Shown here: positions 1-9,033 of the stretch, one piece after another
Numbering within the stretch: position 1 is the stretch's first letter
Layout: each line of letters starts with the position of its first letter
Source of the DNA: Burkholderiales bacterium PBB3
GTDB lineage: Bacteria; Pseudomonadota; Gammaproteobacteria; Burkholderiales; Burkholderiaceae_C
Assembly: GCA_002256115.1 (NCBI GenBank)
Contig: NKIK01000001.1
Location: 328,761-392,760, forward strand
Length of the DNA stretch: 64,000 nucleotides
Direction of reading: 5' to 3'
Program-made: the position numbers and the translations under genes
Notes under the pieces: model-generated
The model's input: only the letters and a program-made list of their open reading frames with translations
Told to the model about the DNA's origin: nothing
Database searches by the model: none

Positions 1-396
1 TTCAAAACGCTGCAAAGGATCACGCGCCAGCGCCCGGTTCACGATGGCGCGCAGGCTGTCGTCGGCGTCGGCATGCAACTCTGCGGGCAGGCTGAGTTGC
101 TCATGCGCCAAGCGGTACAGCGCGCGGTAGGGGTCGGGCTCGTTGAGCAGGGGCTTGCCCAAAATCAACTCTGCTAGGACCACGCCCGCCGAGAAAATAT
201 CCATAGACGCGCTGGGCGCTGCGCCACTGGCCGCCTCGGGGGCCAAATAGCCCAGCGTTCCGTTGGTGGGCAGGGCCGGATCGGCCGGGCCAGACTGGCG
301 GATGCGGGCGGCAATGCCAAAGTCCATTACCCGCGCGCGCCCAGCCGACTGTGCGCCCTGCCCCAGCAGCTTGCGTAGCTCAAACCGACCTAAGTG
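1..396 (-). pseudogene. Ser/Thr protein kinase remnant, catalytic core deleted, C-terminus beyond window edge
   Basis: The reverse strand reads as a Hanks-type kinase: a glycine-rich loop (LGRFELRKLLGQGAQS), then a DFG segment (RVMDFGIAARI), an activation/APE segment (GTLGYLAPE) and the helix-F motif (SMDIFSAGVVLAELILGK). The loop is joined directly to DFG: about eight residues separate parts that are normally more than 100 residues apart. The VAIK lysine, the alpha-C glutamate and the HRDxKxxN catalytic loop are therefore absent, although the reading frame stays open across the join. No convincing start is in frame. The nearest ATG, at 464, is in another frame that stops at the TAG just before the loop. 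The open frame does run further upstream, but without recognisable similarity. I read this as a kinase inactivated by an internal deletion; an assembly collapse is the alternative. Confidence 0.75.
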
Positions 397-589
397 GTCG
401 GAAGGCTGTAGCGCCAAAGTGGTCGTCGCAAACGACCCGAGATGGAAGCAAGTGACTCGGCCATGGGCAATATTCTTGTTGTCTATCCGCAGCAAACCGT
501 TATGCACCAAGTCTGCGTCAAAGCATGCGCCCGTAGCGCACCAACTGGGGGCTCTTAAGACACTATTTGTGCCCTGGGCGTGGCCGCGC

Positions 590-874
590 CTAGGGTGCTG
601 GCTGGTACTGCTGTTGGCGCAGTTGCCGCCGCAGCTCTTGGCGCTCTTGGGTGCTGAGCTTGCGACTGCCCGCAGGCGCGCTTTGAGAGGCGGGTAGTTT
701 GCCAGCCAAAGCATCGCGTACCGCAGCCCGCCGCTGCTGTTGCAGTGCCTGCGGTTCACGGGCCTTGGCGGCGTGGTGTTGCGTGCTGGGATCACGTTGG
801 GTGGGCACCACTTGCGCCCAGGCTGCGCCCACATGGCCTGCAAGAGCGAGGGTGATCAAGACAACGGGTTTCAT
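590..874 (-). CDS. Small secreted protein, unknown function
   Basis: This 94-residue protein starts at the ATG at 874. It begins with a clear Sec signal peptide (MKPVVLITLALAGHVGAAWAQ, cleavage expected after AWA). The mature part is short, basic and rich in Gln/Arg, with a tail (QERQELRRQLRQQQYQ) that should form a charged helix. A longer frame from 1186 exists, but the added part overlaps the divergent response-regulator gene and would bury the signal peptide, so I rejected it. The arrangement is typical of small periplasmic proteins encoded beside OmpR/EnvZ systems, but I cannot assign a function. About 165 bp separates it from the divergent ompR, and that gap must hold both promoters. Confidence 0.6.
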   Translation of the reverse strand: MKPVVLITLALAGHVGAAWAQVVPTQRDPSTQHHAAKAREPQALQQQRRAAVRDALAGKLPASQSAPAGSRKLSTQERQELRRQLRQQQYQPAP

Positions 875-1039
875 AAAAAAAGACGGGGCAGCATCTCGGA
901 ATAAGGGCTTACATTGTTGGTCTGGGGCGCTACGCCAAGCGTTGCTTATTTGTAACATTCTGTCAAAAGCGGTGCAGGCAACAGAGTGCACCCAGCGAAG
1001 CCGCGCAGAATCCGGCCTGTAACCACACCACATTAATCT

Positions 1040-1771
1040 ATGCAGCCCACGGTCCCCCGCCCCCACAAGATTCTGGTTGTTGATGACGATGCCCGCATCC
1101 GCGACCTGCTGCGCCGCTACCTGAGCCAGGAGGGGTTCGATGTGTTGATTGCCGAAGACAGCAAGTCTTTGACGCGCGTAATGCAACGCGAAACCGCCGA
1201 CCTGATCGTGCTGGACCTGATGATGCCGGGCGAAGATGGTTTGTCGATCTGCCGCCGCCTGCGCGCAGCCAACGATGCCACCCCCATCATCATGCTCACC
1301 GCCAAGGGCGAGGATATTGACCGCATCGTGGGTCTGGAGGTGGGTGCAGATGACTACCTGGGCAAGCCGTTTAACCCGCGTGAGCTGCTGGCCCGCATTA
1401 ACGCCGTGCTACGCCGACGCCCTGCGCAAGAAGTGCCCGGTGCACCGTCTACAGAGAACGAAATTTGCCGCTTTGGCGCTTTCAAATTTGACCTGGCCGC
1501 GCGCACCCTGCACCGGGGCACGGACGAGCTGACGCTGACCACGGGCGAGTTCGCCATGCTCAAGGCCATGGTGCGCCACCCGCGCATCCCGCTGTCCAGA
1601 GAAAAGCTGGCCCAGCTGTCACGCGGGCGCGAGTTTGAACCCTATGACCGCAGCCTGGATGTGCAGGTATCGCGCCTGCGCAAGCTGATAGAAACTGACC
1701 CTGCAGCTCCGCGCATGATCCAAACCGTGTGGGGTGTGGGCTACGTCTTCATTCCGGAAGAGCCGGTTTGA
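1040..1771 (+). CDS. ompR: OmpR-family response regulator
   Basis: This 243-residue cytoplasmic DNA-binding regulator has an N-terminal receiver domain (about 9-128) and a C-terminal winged-helix domain (about 142-240). The receiver shows the acidic pocket DDD 15-17, phospho-acceptor Asp59 in LIVLDLMMPG, Thr87 and Lys109 (YLGKPF). The output domain ends with the typical RMIQTVWGVGYVF wing. It lies one base upstream of the envZ-like kinase gene, so the two are almost certainly co-transcribed and translationally coupled. In this family phosphorylation by the partner kinase promotes DNA binding, classically in osmotic or envelope responses. The exact regulon here is unknown. Confidence 0.92.
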   Translation: MQPTVPRPHKILVVDDDARIRDLLRRYLSQEGFDVLIAEDSKSLTRVMQRETADLIVLDLMMPGEDGLSICRRLRAANDATPIIMLTAKGEDIDRIVGLEVGADDYLGKPFNPRELLARINAVLRRRPAQEVPGAPSTENEICRFGAFKFDLAARTLHRGTDELTLTTGEFAMLKAMVRHPRIPLSREKLAQLSRGREFEPYDRSLDVQVSRLRKLIETDPAAPRMIQTVWGVGYVFIPEEPV

Positions 1772-1772
1772 G

Positions 1773-3200
1773 ATGGAGTGGCTGCAGTTGACGCCTACCA
1801 ACTTTTTTGACATTGAGCCCGATCCCGGTGCCGAACAGGTCGCCGCCGCCAAACGGGCTGCCCGGCGTGACTCCGCACTCGGTCTGAGCCTGTTTTGGCG
1901 TACTTTTTTCTTGTTGGCTTTGTTGCTGATTGGCAGCATTCTGGCGTTACTGCAAACCCTGCGCAGCCTGGAGTTTGAACCCCGTATCCAGCAAACGGCG
2001 CAACAGATGGCCTCGCAGGTGAACCTGAGCCGCGCCGCGCTGGTGCATGCGGATGCCATCGCCCGCCTCTCCCTGCTACGCACGCTCAGCGACGAAGAAG
2101 GCGTGCGCATAGTTCCACGCGAGCCCAATGACGAGATCGGAACCGGCAAAGCCGACCCATTGAACCAACAAGTGGCCCTGGCTTTGGCCCAGCGGCTTGG
2201 GCCCAACACTCTGGTCACCCACAGCGTGAACGGCCAGGAGGGCCTGTGGATCGCCTTCGATATTGATGGCGACAGGTATTGGTTGCTGACCGATCCCGAC
2301 CGCTTTGCACTGGTGAACAGCAAAACCTGGCTGATCTGGCTGGCGGTGGCGGCTGTGCTGTCTCTGGCCGGTGCGGCGTTGATTGCACGGCTAATCAACC
2401 GTCCGCTGAAAGACCTGTCGTTTGCGGCCAGCCGGATGCGCAATGGCAATTTCAACGATAGCCACCTGGACGAAACCGTACAGACCAGCGAGATTCGCGA
2501 GGTCAATATTGGATTTAACCGCATGGCACAAAAGCTGGCAAAAATCGAACAGGACCGGGCAGTTATGTTGGCGGGTATTTCGCACGATTTGCGCACCCCG
2601 CTGGCCCGGCTGCGCCTGGAGACCGAGCTCAGCGTGGCCGACCTGGACGCGCGGGCACACATGGCTGCCGACATCGCCCAGCTCGACGCCATCATCGACA
2701 AATTTTTGGACTATGCCCGCCCCGGTGAAAGCAAACTGGTGCCTGTGCTGTTGTCAGATCTGATTGAGTCTTGCATTTACGGCTTTAAGGGCCAGGCCGA
2801 GGTACGCATCCAAGTGACTTTGGAAGAAGACTTGAGTGTGCTGGCCGACGAAGTGGAGTTGGGGCGCATCATTGCCAATTTGCTGGAAAACGCCCGGCGC
2901 TACGGCAAATCGGTGGACACCGGCATCGCCCAAATCAGCATTGCGGCCGTGGCGCGGGACAAATGGGTATTGCTGAAAATTCGCGACAAAGGCTTGGGCG
3001 TGGCCCCAGAGCAACTGGCCAACCTGACGCAGCCGTTTTTTCGGGGTGAGGCGGCGCGCACTGCGGCCAATGGAGCCGGCCTGGGTCTGGCCATTGTGGA
3101 CAAAACCGTGACCCGCATGGGCGGCACCTTCGTATTGGCCAATGGCAAGTCGGGCGGGCTGTCGGCGAATATCCGGCTACAGCGCGCAACAAAAATTTAG
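1773..3200 (+). CDS. envZ: EnvZ-like sensor histidine kinase
   Basis: I chose the ATG at 1773, one base after the ompR stop, over an earlier in-frame start lying inside ompR. It gives 475 residues. Domain order: a short cytoplasmic tail, TM1 (about 41-62), a periplasmic sensor region (about 63-185), TM2 (about 186-207), HAMP (208-260), a dimerisation domain with the H-box histidine His271 (GISHDLRTPLARL), and a GHKL ATPase domain with an N-box (NLLENARRYG), G1 (DKGLGVAP) and G2 (GAGLGLAIV). It should autophosphorylate on His271 and pass the phosphate to Asp59 of the upstream regulator. All catalytic motifs are intact. Confidence 0.92.
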   Translation: MEWLQLTPTNFFDIEPDPGAEQVAAAKRAARRDSALGLSLFWRTFFLLALLLIGSILALLQTLRSLEFEPRIQQTAQQMASQVNLSRAALVHADAIARLSLLRTLSDEEGVRIVPREPNDEIGTGKADPLNQQVALALAQRLGPNTLVTHSVNGQEGLWIAFDIDGDRYWLLTDPDRFALVNSKTWLIWLAVAAVLSLAGAALIARLINRPLKDLSFAASRMRNGNFNDSHLDETVQTSEIREVNIGFNRMAQKLAKIEQDRAVMLAGISHDLRTPLARLRLETELSVADLDARAHMAADIAQLDAIIDKFLDYARPGESKLVPVLLSDLIESCIYGFKGQAEVRIQVTLEEDLSVLADEVELGRIIANLLENARRYGKSVDTGIAQISIAAVARDKWVLLKIRDKGLGVAPEQLANLTQPFFRGEAARTAANGAGLGLAIVDKTVTRMGGTFVLANGKSGGLSANIRLQRATKI

Positions 3201-3219
3201 GAGGCTGGGCAGCAACCGC

Positions 3220-3702
3220 CTAAAACAACAACACCACAGCCCGCGCCTCCATGGCCAAGCCCTCGCCCACCGGGCCCAGTTTCTCGGCTGTTTTGGCTTT
3301 CACATTCACCTGATCGACACTGATATCCAGCAGATCGGCAATGCGTGCGCGCATGGCGGGGATGTGGGGCATCAGCTTGGGGGCTTGGGCGATCACCGTG
3401 CTGTCGATATTGCCGATGCGGTAACCCTTGGCCCGCACACGGCGCGCGGCCTCGGCCAGCAAGCGCCCTGAGTCCGCGCCTTTGAACTGGACATCGGTAT
3501 CCGGAAAATGCGTGCCAATATCGCCCAAGGCGGCAGCGCCCAGGAGCGCATCGGTGATGGCGTGCAAAAGCGCGTCGGCGTCGGAATGGCCCAGCAGGCC
3601 CTTGGTGTGGGGAATATCCACGCCCCCCAAAATGAGTTTGCGGCCCTCCACCAGTTGGTGAATATCCCAGCCTTCGCCAATACGAAATTGCGCTTGTGTC
3701 AT
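3220..3702 (-). CDS. ispF: 2-C-methyl-D-erythritol 2,4-cyclodiphosphate synthase
   Basis: IspF catalyses the fifth step of the MEP isoprenoid pathway, cyclising CDP-ME 2-phosphate to MEcPP with release of CMP. The 160-residue form from ATG 3702 matches the usual length; an upstream extension to 3741 would run into a repeat. The zinc ligands are visible as Asp13 and His15 (GWDIH) and His47 (ADALLHA), with the family signature [17 protein letters not shown]. The C-terminal [10 protein letters not shown] segment that binds the cytidine moiety is present. Its usual partner ispD lies further upstream on the same strand, separated by a cyclase gene and two repeat copies. Confidence 0.96.
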   Translation of the reverse strand: MTQAQFRIGEGWDIHQLVEGRKLILGGVDIPHTKGLLGHSDADALLHAITDALLGAAALGDIGTHFPDTDVQFKGADSGRLLAEAARRVRAKGYRIGNIDSTVIAQAPKLMPHIPAMRARIADLLDISVDQVNVKAKTAEKLGPVGEGLAMEARAVVLLF

Positions 3703-3732
3703 ATTGATTGTGATTCCCTGATTTTTAGTTTC

Positions 3733-3788
3733 GCTATGCATTTAGGAGCTGCTCCCGCACTATCCACGGCCTGAAAGGCCTATTTGGC
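3733..3788 (-). repeat. Dispersed repeat R1, copy 1
   Basis: This is a minus-oriented copy of the roughly 58 bp repeat whose core reads GTGGATAGTGCGGGAGCAGC. It lies between the ispF start and the stop of the cyclase gene. A second copy, in opposite orientation, follows the other side of the cyclase gene (4423-4485). Confidence 0.85.
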
Positions 3789-3789
3789 T

Positions 3790-4404
3790 CTAAACCGCTT
3801 CCACAGCATAAGCCAACACTTCCAGCCCCGCTACCGAGAAGTCAACCGGCTTGAGCTGCCGCTGCACGCCGTGCCCCAGCGCATCACGCAGGCGCTGGGT
3901 GACCAGCACTTCGCCTGGGCGGGCAATGTCTTCACCCAGCTTGTAGGCCAGGTTGACCGCATCCCCAAAGCAATCCACACCATCTATGAGCAAGATGTCG
4001 CCAAAATCCACACCAATGCTAAAGGCAATCGGGGTGAGCGCCACGCCGTCTGCCGCCACGGCAGTGTCTGCGCTCTGCGAGGCCCGCACCATGGCCAGTG
4101 CGGCCTCTATGGCCTGGGCGGGGTCGTCAAACACGGCCAGCAGGTTGTCAGCCACGTTTTTGACGACCTGCCCCTGGTGGGCCAGCACGATGGGGCTGGT
4201 GAGCTGCTGCATACGCCGTATCTGGCACAGGTAGGCCAAGATGCCTTCGCGCCGCACGGCGAGTGTGAAGCCGCTCATGTCCAGCGCCAGCACGGCTTTG
4301 CGCCGCTGGTAGGCGGCCAAAATCTCCTGCTCGATGGCGGGCTTGCCCGCAGTTGGGGCGGCGTTTAGGGTGTCTAGCAGCTTGGAAAAGGTTTGCACGC
4401 TCAA
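3790..4404 (-). CDS. Class III adenylate/guanylate cyclase domain protein
   Basis: This is a 204-residue soluble protein made almost entirely of one class III nucleotide cyclase catalytic domain. The first metal-binding Asp is seen in ALDMSGFT (about residue 42). The central region VKNVADNLLAVFDDP corresponds to the usual 'K..GD..L..F' segment. The transition-state region is in IGVDFGDILLIDGVDCFGDAVNLAYKL. Such proteins form dimers that make cAMP or cGMP; the substrate cannot be read with confidence. The 'KxxGD' segment reads KNVAD, so the second metal Asp is present while the Gly is Ala. No sensor or membrane domain is present. It splits the usual ispD-ispF pair and is flanked by inverted R1 copies, suggesting insertion. 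Confidence 0.82.
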   Translation of the reverse strand: MSVQTFSKLLDTLNAAPTAGKPAIEQEILAAYQRRKAVLALDMSGFTLAVRREGILAYLCQIRRMQQLTSPIVLAHQGQVVKNVADNLLAVFDDPAQAIEAALAMVRASQSADTAVAADGVALTPIAFSIGVDFGDILLIDGVDCFGDAVNLAYKLGEDIARPGEVLVTQRLRDALGHGVQRQLKPVDFSVAGLEVLAYAVEAV

Positions 4405-4422
4405 TCGCCTTCTGGATTAAGA

Positions 4423-4485
4423 GTCAAATCGGCCATACAGGCCGTGGATAGTGCGGGAGCAGCTTCTATTTTGATAGCAAACGGC
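4423..4485 (+). repeat. Dispersed repeat R1, copy 2
   Basis: A plus-oriented R1 copy: GGCC-N5-GGCC-type start, the core GTGGATAGTGCGGGAGCAGC, then a tail ending in TTTTGATAGCAAA. It lies between the cyclase start and the ispD stop and forms an inverted pair with copy 1 around the cyclase gene. Confidence 0.88.
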
Positions 4486-4521
4486 TGTGCAAGTTGTGCG
4501 GTTGGGAAGCATCACAGCACA

Positions 4522-5301
4522 TTACGGCATGCCACGCGACTGCAGCACCGCCTGCGCCAGCGCAAAGTCTTGCGGGTAAGTGACCTTGAAATTTTGCGCG
4601 CTGCCCTCCACCAGCAGCGGCTGGCGGCCCACAAACTCCAGCGCGCTGGCCTCATCGGTTACCGTATCGCCCGCCGCCCTGAGTGCCGCCTGTAGCTCGC
4701 CAATGCGAAACATCTGCGGGGTTTGCGCCAGCCATTTGTCGCTGCGGTCCACCGTTTGGGCCACGCGTCCACCGGCTTCGCGCTTCAAGGTGTCAGGCAG
4801 CTTCAGGGCCAGCAGGCCACCCACGGCATCGGGCAGGCAGGCGGCGATCAGGCTCTGGATTTGTTGCGGGGTGATCAGGCAGCGGGCGGCGTCATGCACC
4901 ATCACCCAATCACCCGGTGCAGCCCCCTGGCCCAGCAGAGCGCCCAGGCCACTGAGCACGCTCTGCGCGCGGGTTGTGCCACCACAAGCCACCACCGCAA
5001 ACCGCCTAGGGGCGTTGTCAAAAAAAGTATCGCCTTCGGACACCACCACCAAGCCACCGGCCAGACCGGCTACGGCCTCAAACGCGGCCAAGGTGTGTTG
5101 CACCATGGGCTGGCCCGCTACGACTTGGTACTGCTTGGGGCTGTCCAGGCCCGCGCGGGAGCCCGAGCCCGCGCAGGGGATCAGCGCCCACACGCGGGGC
5201 TCGTTCCCCGGCAACGCGGCGCGGGCTGGGTCACCATCGGCGACGGGGGCCAAGACCTTGGCGGAGGGATTCACGGGGGGATTGGTGGGCTGGTGGGTCA
5301 T
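4522..5301 (-). CDS. ispD: 2-C-methyl-D-erythritol 4-phosphate cytidylyltransferase
   Basis: IspD joins CTP to MEP to give CDP-ME, the third MEP-pathway step. The CTP-binding nucleotidyltransferase signature IPCAGSGSRAGLDSPKQY spans residues 41-58. The GGTTRAQSV segment (substrate specificity), VMVHDAARCL and the C-terminal VTDEASALE...VTYPQDFALA motifs are all present. At 259 residues it is longer than the roughly 230-235 usual, because of a Pro/Ala-rich N-terminal extension of about 35 residues. A later start is possible, but no better one is evident. It is divergent from mfd. Confidence 0.94.
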   Translation of the reverse strand: MTHQPTNPPVNPSAKVLAPVADGDPARAALPGNEPRVWALIPCAGSGSRAGLDSPKQYQVVAGQPMVQHTLAAFEAVAGLAGGLVVVSEGDTFFDNAPRRFAVVACGGTTRAQSVLSGLGALLGQGAAPGDWVMVHDAARCLITPQQIQSLIAACLPDAVGGLLALKLPDTLKREAGGRVAQTVDRSDKWLAQTPQMFRIGELQAALRAAGDTVTDEASALEFVGRQPLLVEGSAQNFKVTYPQDFALAQAVLQSRGMP

Positions 5302-5406
5302 AGTGCGTGCCCCATTCTAAAATCGAAGCAAATCGCTCGAAACCACCCCCCTTCTTTTGCACCGGTGCCCCCGCGGGCTGCCTTGCCTCCACCCAAGCAC
5401 GCTTTC

Positions 5407-8400
5407 ATGGATTTACCCAAACTTAACGTAGGCAAGCGCTTCACGCTGCCCCGCCCCGCCGGATCGTCCGACGCCCTGCTGCTGGCCCAACTCGGCCAAC
5501 GCGAGAAGGCTGCCGGCAAGCCCATGACCGTGGTCACGTCAGACGCGGCGGACGCCCAGCGCCTGATCGACGAGATTGCCTTCTTTGCGCCCGAACTGCG
5601 CTGCGCCTTGTTCCCCGACTGGGAAACTCTGCCCTACGACACCTTCTCGCCGCACCAGGACCTGATCAGCGAACGGCTGGCGGCGCTTTGGAGAATCTCC
5701 CAGCGCGACAAGGACACGGGTGCCGATGTGATCATCGTGCCGGCCACCACGGCGCTGTACCGGCTGGCACCACCCAGCTTTTTGGCGGGCTATACCTTCC
5801 AGTTCAAAGTTAAGCAAAAGCTGGATGAAGCCAAGCTGAAGGCGCAACTGACGCTGGCGGGCTACAGCCACGTGACGCAAGTGGTGAGCCCTGGCGAATA
5901 CGCCGTGCGCGGCGGGCTGATTGACCTGTTCCCCATGGGCAGCCTGGTGCCCTACCGTGTGGATTTGTTTGACGACGAGATCGACAGCATCCGCACCTTT
6001 GACCCCGACAGCCAGCGCAGCCTGTACCCGGTGCCCGAAGTGCGCTTGCTGCCCGGCCGCGAGTTCCCGATGGACGACGACGCGCGTGCCAAGTTCCGCA
6101 GCCGCTGGCGCGAACTGCTGGATGGCGACCCGACCAAGAGCCGCATTTACAAAGACATGGGCAATGGCGTGGCCACTGCGGGTATTGAGTACTACTTGCC
6201 GCTGTTTTTTGACGATACGGCGACGGTGTTTGACTACGTGGGGCCGGGCGCGACCGTGGTGCTGCATGGTGATTTGGAACCCGCGTTTCAACGCTTTTGG
6301 CAAGACACCAAAGACCGCTACCGCCTGGTGCAGGGCGACCCCGAGCGCCCGGCGTTGGCACCCGAGGCCTTGTTTCTAAGCACCGAGCAGTTTTATGCCC
6401 AGGCGAATGACTATGCGCAGTTGGCGATCAAGTCTCACACCGTTCGCACTGAGCTTGTCGAAGGGCAGGCTTCGACAAGCTCAGCCCGAACGGGTGACGG
6501 CTCGGGACGAACGGATTTATCCACAGCATTTGTCGACATCGAGTTATTGCCCGCTCTGACCGCCCTGCGCGGCACCGAAGACCCGCTGCTCAAGCTCAAG
6601 GCCCACGCCCGCAATACCCAGCACCGCATTCTGGTGCTGGCCGAAAGCGATGGCCGCCGTGAAAGTTTGTTGGACTTTTTGCGCGCTAGCGGCATTGCGC
6701 CCCCCGCGTTTGATTCGCTGCTGGAATTTCAGACCAGTGACGAGAAATTCGGCATTGCCACCGCGGCCTTGACGGTCGGCTTCAGCTGGCTGGACGGCGG
6801 AGGTTCGCATGGCGGTGGCATCGACCTGATCACCGAGACCGAACTGTTTGCCGCAGGCCCCACGACGCGCCGCCGCAAGAAGCAGGAACAGGTCAGCGAC
6901 GTTGAAGCGCTGATTAAAGACCTGAGCGAGTTGAATGTGGGCGACCCGGTGGTGCACAGTGCCCACGGAATCGGGCGCTACTTGGGCCTGATTCATATGG
7001 ATATGGGCAATAAAAATGCCCAGGGCGAGCCCGAGCCACAAGAGTTTTTGCACCTGGAGTACGCTGACAAAGCGACCTTGTATGTACCGGTGAGCCAATT
7101 GCAGCTCATCAGCCGCTACACCGGCGTGAGTTCAGACGAAGCCACCCTGCACCGCCTGGGTAGCGGCCAGTGGGAAAAAGCCAAACGCAAAGCCGCCGAG
7201 CAAGTGCGCGACAGCGCGGCTGAGTTGCTCAATATCTACGCCCGCAGAGCGGCCCGGGAGGGCCACGCGTTTAGGTATTCGCCCAATGACTACGAAACCT
7301 TTGCCAACGACTTCGGCTTTGAAGAAACAGCCGACCAGAAGGCCGCTATCCACTGCGTGATTCAAGACATGGTGAGCCCCCGCCCGATGGACCGCCTGGT
7401 CTGCGGCGATGTGGGTTTTGGCAAGACCGAGGTGGCACTGCGCGCAGCCTTCATCGCGGTCACTGGCGGCAAACAGGTCGCTATTCTTGCACCCACCACA
7501 CTCTTGGCCGAGCAGCATTTCCAGACCATCTCCGACCGGTTTTCCAAATGGCCTGTCAAAGTCGCTGAGATGAGCCGGTTCCGCTCCACCAAAGAAATCA
7601 ACCAGGCGCTTAAGGGCGTGGCCGATGGCACCGTAGACATTGTGGTGGGCACGCATAAACTGCTCAGCCAAGACACCAAATTTGCCAACCTGGGTTTGCT
7701 GATCATTGACGAAGAACACCGCTTTGGCGTGCGCCACAAGGAGCAAATGAAAGCCCTGCGTGCCGAGGTGGATGTGCTGACGCTGACCGCCACACCGATT
7801 CCCCGCACCATGGGCATGGCACTGGAAGGCCTGCGCGATTTGAGCGTGATAGCAACCGCGCCACAACGCCGCTTGGCCATCAAAACTTTTGTCCGCACCG
7901 AAGGCGCTGGTGTGATCCGCGAAGCCGTGTTGCGCGAGCTAAAACGGGGCGGCCAAGTCTACTTTTTGCACAATGAGGTAGAGACGATAGAGAACCGCCG
8001 CCAGAAGCTCGAAGAGCTGATTCCCGAGGCCCGCATCGCTGTCGCCCACGGCCAGATGCCCGAGCGCCAGCTAGAGAGCGTGATGCGCGACTTTGTGGCC
8101 CAGCGTTACAACCTGCTGCTGTGCTCCACGATTATCGAGACCGGTATTGACGTACCCACGGCGAACACGATTGTGATGAGCCGCGCCGACAAGTTTGGCT
8201 TGGCTCAGTTGCACCAATTACGTGGTCGCGTGGGCCGTAGCCACCACCAGGCCTATGCCTATTTGATGGTGCCGGACATTGAAGGTCTGACCAAGCAGGC
8301 CCAGCAGCGGCTGGATGCGATCCAGCAGATGGAAGAACTGGGCAGTGGATTTTACCTGGCTATGCACGACCTGGAGATTCGCGGTGCGGGTGAGGTGCTG

Positions 8401-8988
8401 GGCGAAAACCAGAGCGGCAATATGCTGGAAGTCGGCTTCCAGCTCTACAACGAGATGCTGGCCGAGGCCGTGCGCTGCCTCAAAGCGGGCATTGAGCCCG
8501 ATTTGCTGAGCCCGCTAAATGTGACGACCGATATCAACCTGCATGCCCCCGCACTGCTGCCCGACGACTACTGCGGCGACGTGCACCTGCGCCTGAGTTT
8601 TTACAAAAAGCTGGCCACCGCCAAGAACGCGGACCAGGTGGACTCGCTGCTGGAAGAAATTGTGGATCGCTTCGGCAAACTGCCCGCCCAGGCACAAACG
8701 CTGATCGACGTGCACCGCCTGCGGGTTCTGAGCCAGCCCTATGGCGTGGTGAAGGTCGATGCCGCACCCGGCGTAATCACCATCACCTTCAAAAAGAACC
8801 CGCCGATCGACCCAATGAAAATCATCGCGCTGATTCAGAAGCACAAAAACATCAAGCTGGCTGGCAACGAGAAGCTGCGCATAGAGCGTGAGCTGCCGGA
8901 GGCCAAAGACCGCGCGCAGATGGTGCGGGATGTGTTGAAGAGTTTGGGGCAGCCGGTGGCGGAGGCTGTGGTGGCTGCTGTGAAGTAG
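5407..8988 (+). CDS. mfd: Transcription-repair coupling factor Mfd
   Basis: Mfd is a DNA translocase that removes RNA polymerase stalled at lesions and recruits UvrA. I used the ATG at 5407 (MDLPKLNVGKRF), giving 1193 residues against about 1150 in E. coli. In order: the N-terminal UvrB-homology module, the RNAP-interacting domain (VGDPVVHSAHGIGRYLG), the helicase core with Walker A (GDVGFGKTEVA), DEEH box (LLIIDEEHRFGV), TATPIPRT and QLRGRVGRS, then the C-terminal D7 domain. An earlier in-frame start near 4723 overlaps ispD on the other strand and is not credible. A palindromic repeat at 6440-6493 inserts about 25-30 foreign residues (TVRTELVEGQAS...) in frame in the N-terminal part. This accounts for much of the extra length. 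Confidence 0.96.
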   Translation: MDLPKLNVGKRFTLPRPAGSSDALLLAQLGQREKAAGKPMTVVTSDAADAQRLIDEIAFFAPELRCALFPDWETLPYDTFSPHQDLISERLAALWRISQRDKDTGADVIIVPATTALYRLAPPSFLAGYTFQFKVKQKLDEAKLKAQLTLAGYSHVTQVVSPGEYAVRGGLIDLFPMGSLVPYRVDLFDDEIDSIRTFDPDSQRSLYPVPEVRLLPGREFPMDDDARAKFRSRWRELLDGDPTKSRIYKDMGNGVATAGIEYYLPLFFDDTATVFDYVGPGATVVLHGDLEPAFQRFWQDTKDRYRLVQGDPERPALAPEALFLSTEQFYAQANDYAQLAIKSHTVRTELVEGQASTSSARTGDGSGRTDLSTAFVDIELLPALTALRGTEDPLLKLKAHARNTQHRILVLAESDGRRESLLDFLRASGIAPPAFDSLLEFQTSDEKFGIATAALTVGFSWLDGGGSHGGGIDLITETELFAAGPTTRRRKKQEQVSDVEALIKDLSELNVGDPVVHSAHGIGRYLGLIHMDMGNKNAQGEPEPQEFLHLEYADKATLYVPVSQLQLISRYTGVSSDEATLHRLGSGQWEKAKRKAAEQVRDSAAELLNIYARRAAREGHAFRYSPNDYETFANDFGFEETADQKAAIHCVIQDMVSPRPMDRLVCGDVGFGKTEVALRAAFIAVTGGKQVAILAPTTLLAEQHFQTISDRFSKWPVKVAEMSRFRSTKEINQALKGVADGTVDIVVGTHKLLSQDTKFANLGLLIIDEEHRFGVRHKEQMKALRAEVDVLTLTATPIPRTMGMALEGLRDLSVIATAPQRRLAIKTFVRTEGAGVIREAVLRELKRGGQVYFLHNEVETIENRRQKLEELIPEARIAVAHGQMPERQLESVMRDFVAQRYNLLLCSTIIETGIDVPTANTIVMSRADKFGLAQLHQLRGRVGRSHHQAYAYLMVPDIEGLTKQAQQRLDAIQQMEELGSGFYLAMHDLEIRGAGEVLGENQSGNMLEVGFQLYNEMLAEAVRCLKAGIEPDLLSPLNVTTDINLHAPALLPDDYCGDVHLRLSFYKKLATAKNADQVDSLLEEIVDRFGKLPAQAQTLIDVHRLRVLSQPYGVVKVDAAPGVITITFKKNPPIDPMKIIALIQKHKNIKLAGNEKLRIERELPEAKDRAQMVRDVLKSLGQPVAEAVVAAVK
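6440..6493. repeat. Palindromic repeat inserted in frame in mfd
   Basis: Inverted repeat with arms 6440-6463 and 6470-6493 (24 nt each, two mismatches) around GGCAGG. The arm core is GAGCTTGTCGAAG / CTTCGACAAGCTC. It resembles palindromic intergenic repeats common in many proteobacterial genomes, but here it is translated as part of Mfd. Confidence 0.85.
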
Positions 8989-9033
8989 CTGGGAGCGCGC
9001 AAAGGGCCTGAAGGTAATCCTGTGGTGCTCGCT

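Noticed and set aside
4723..5406. Extended start of mfd at 4723
   Set aside because: The extension is antisense to ispD; the family N-terminus begins at 5407.
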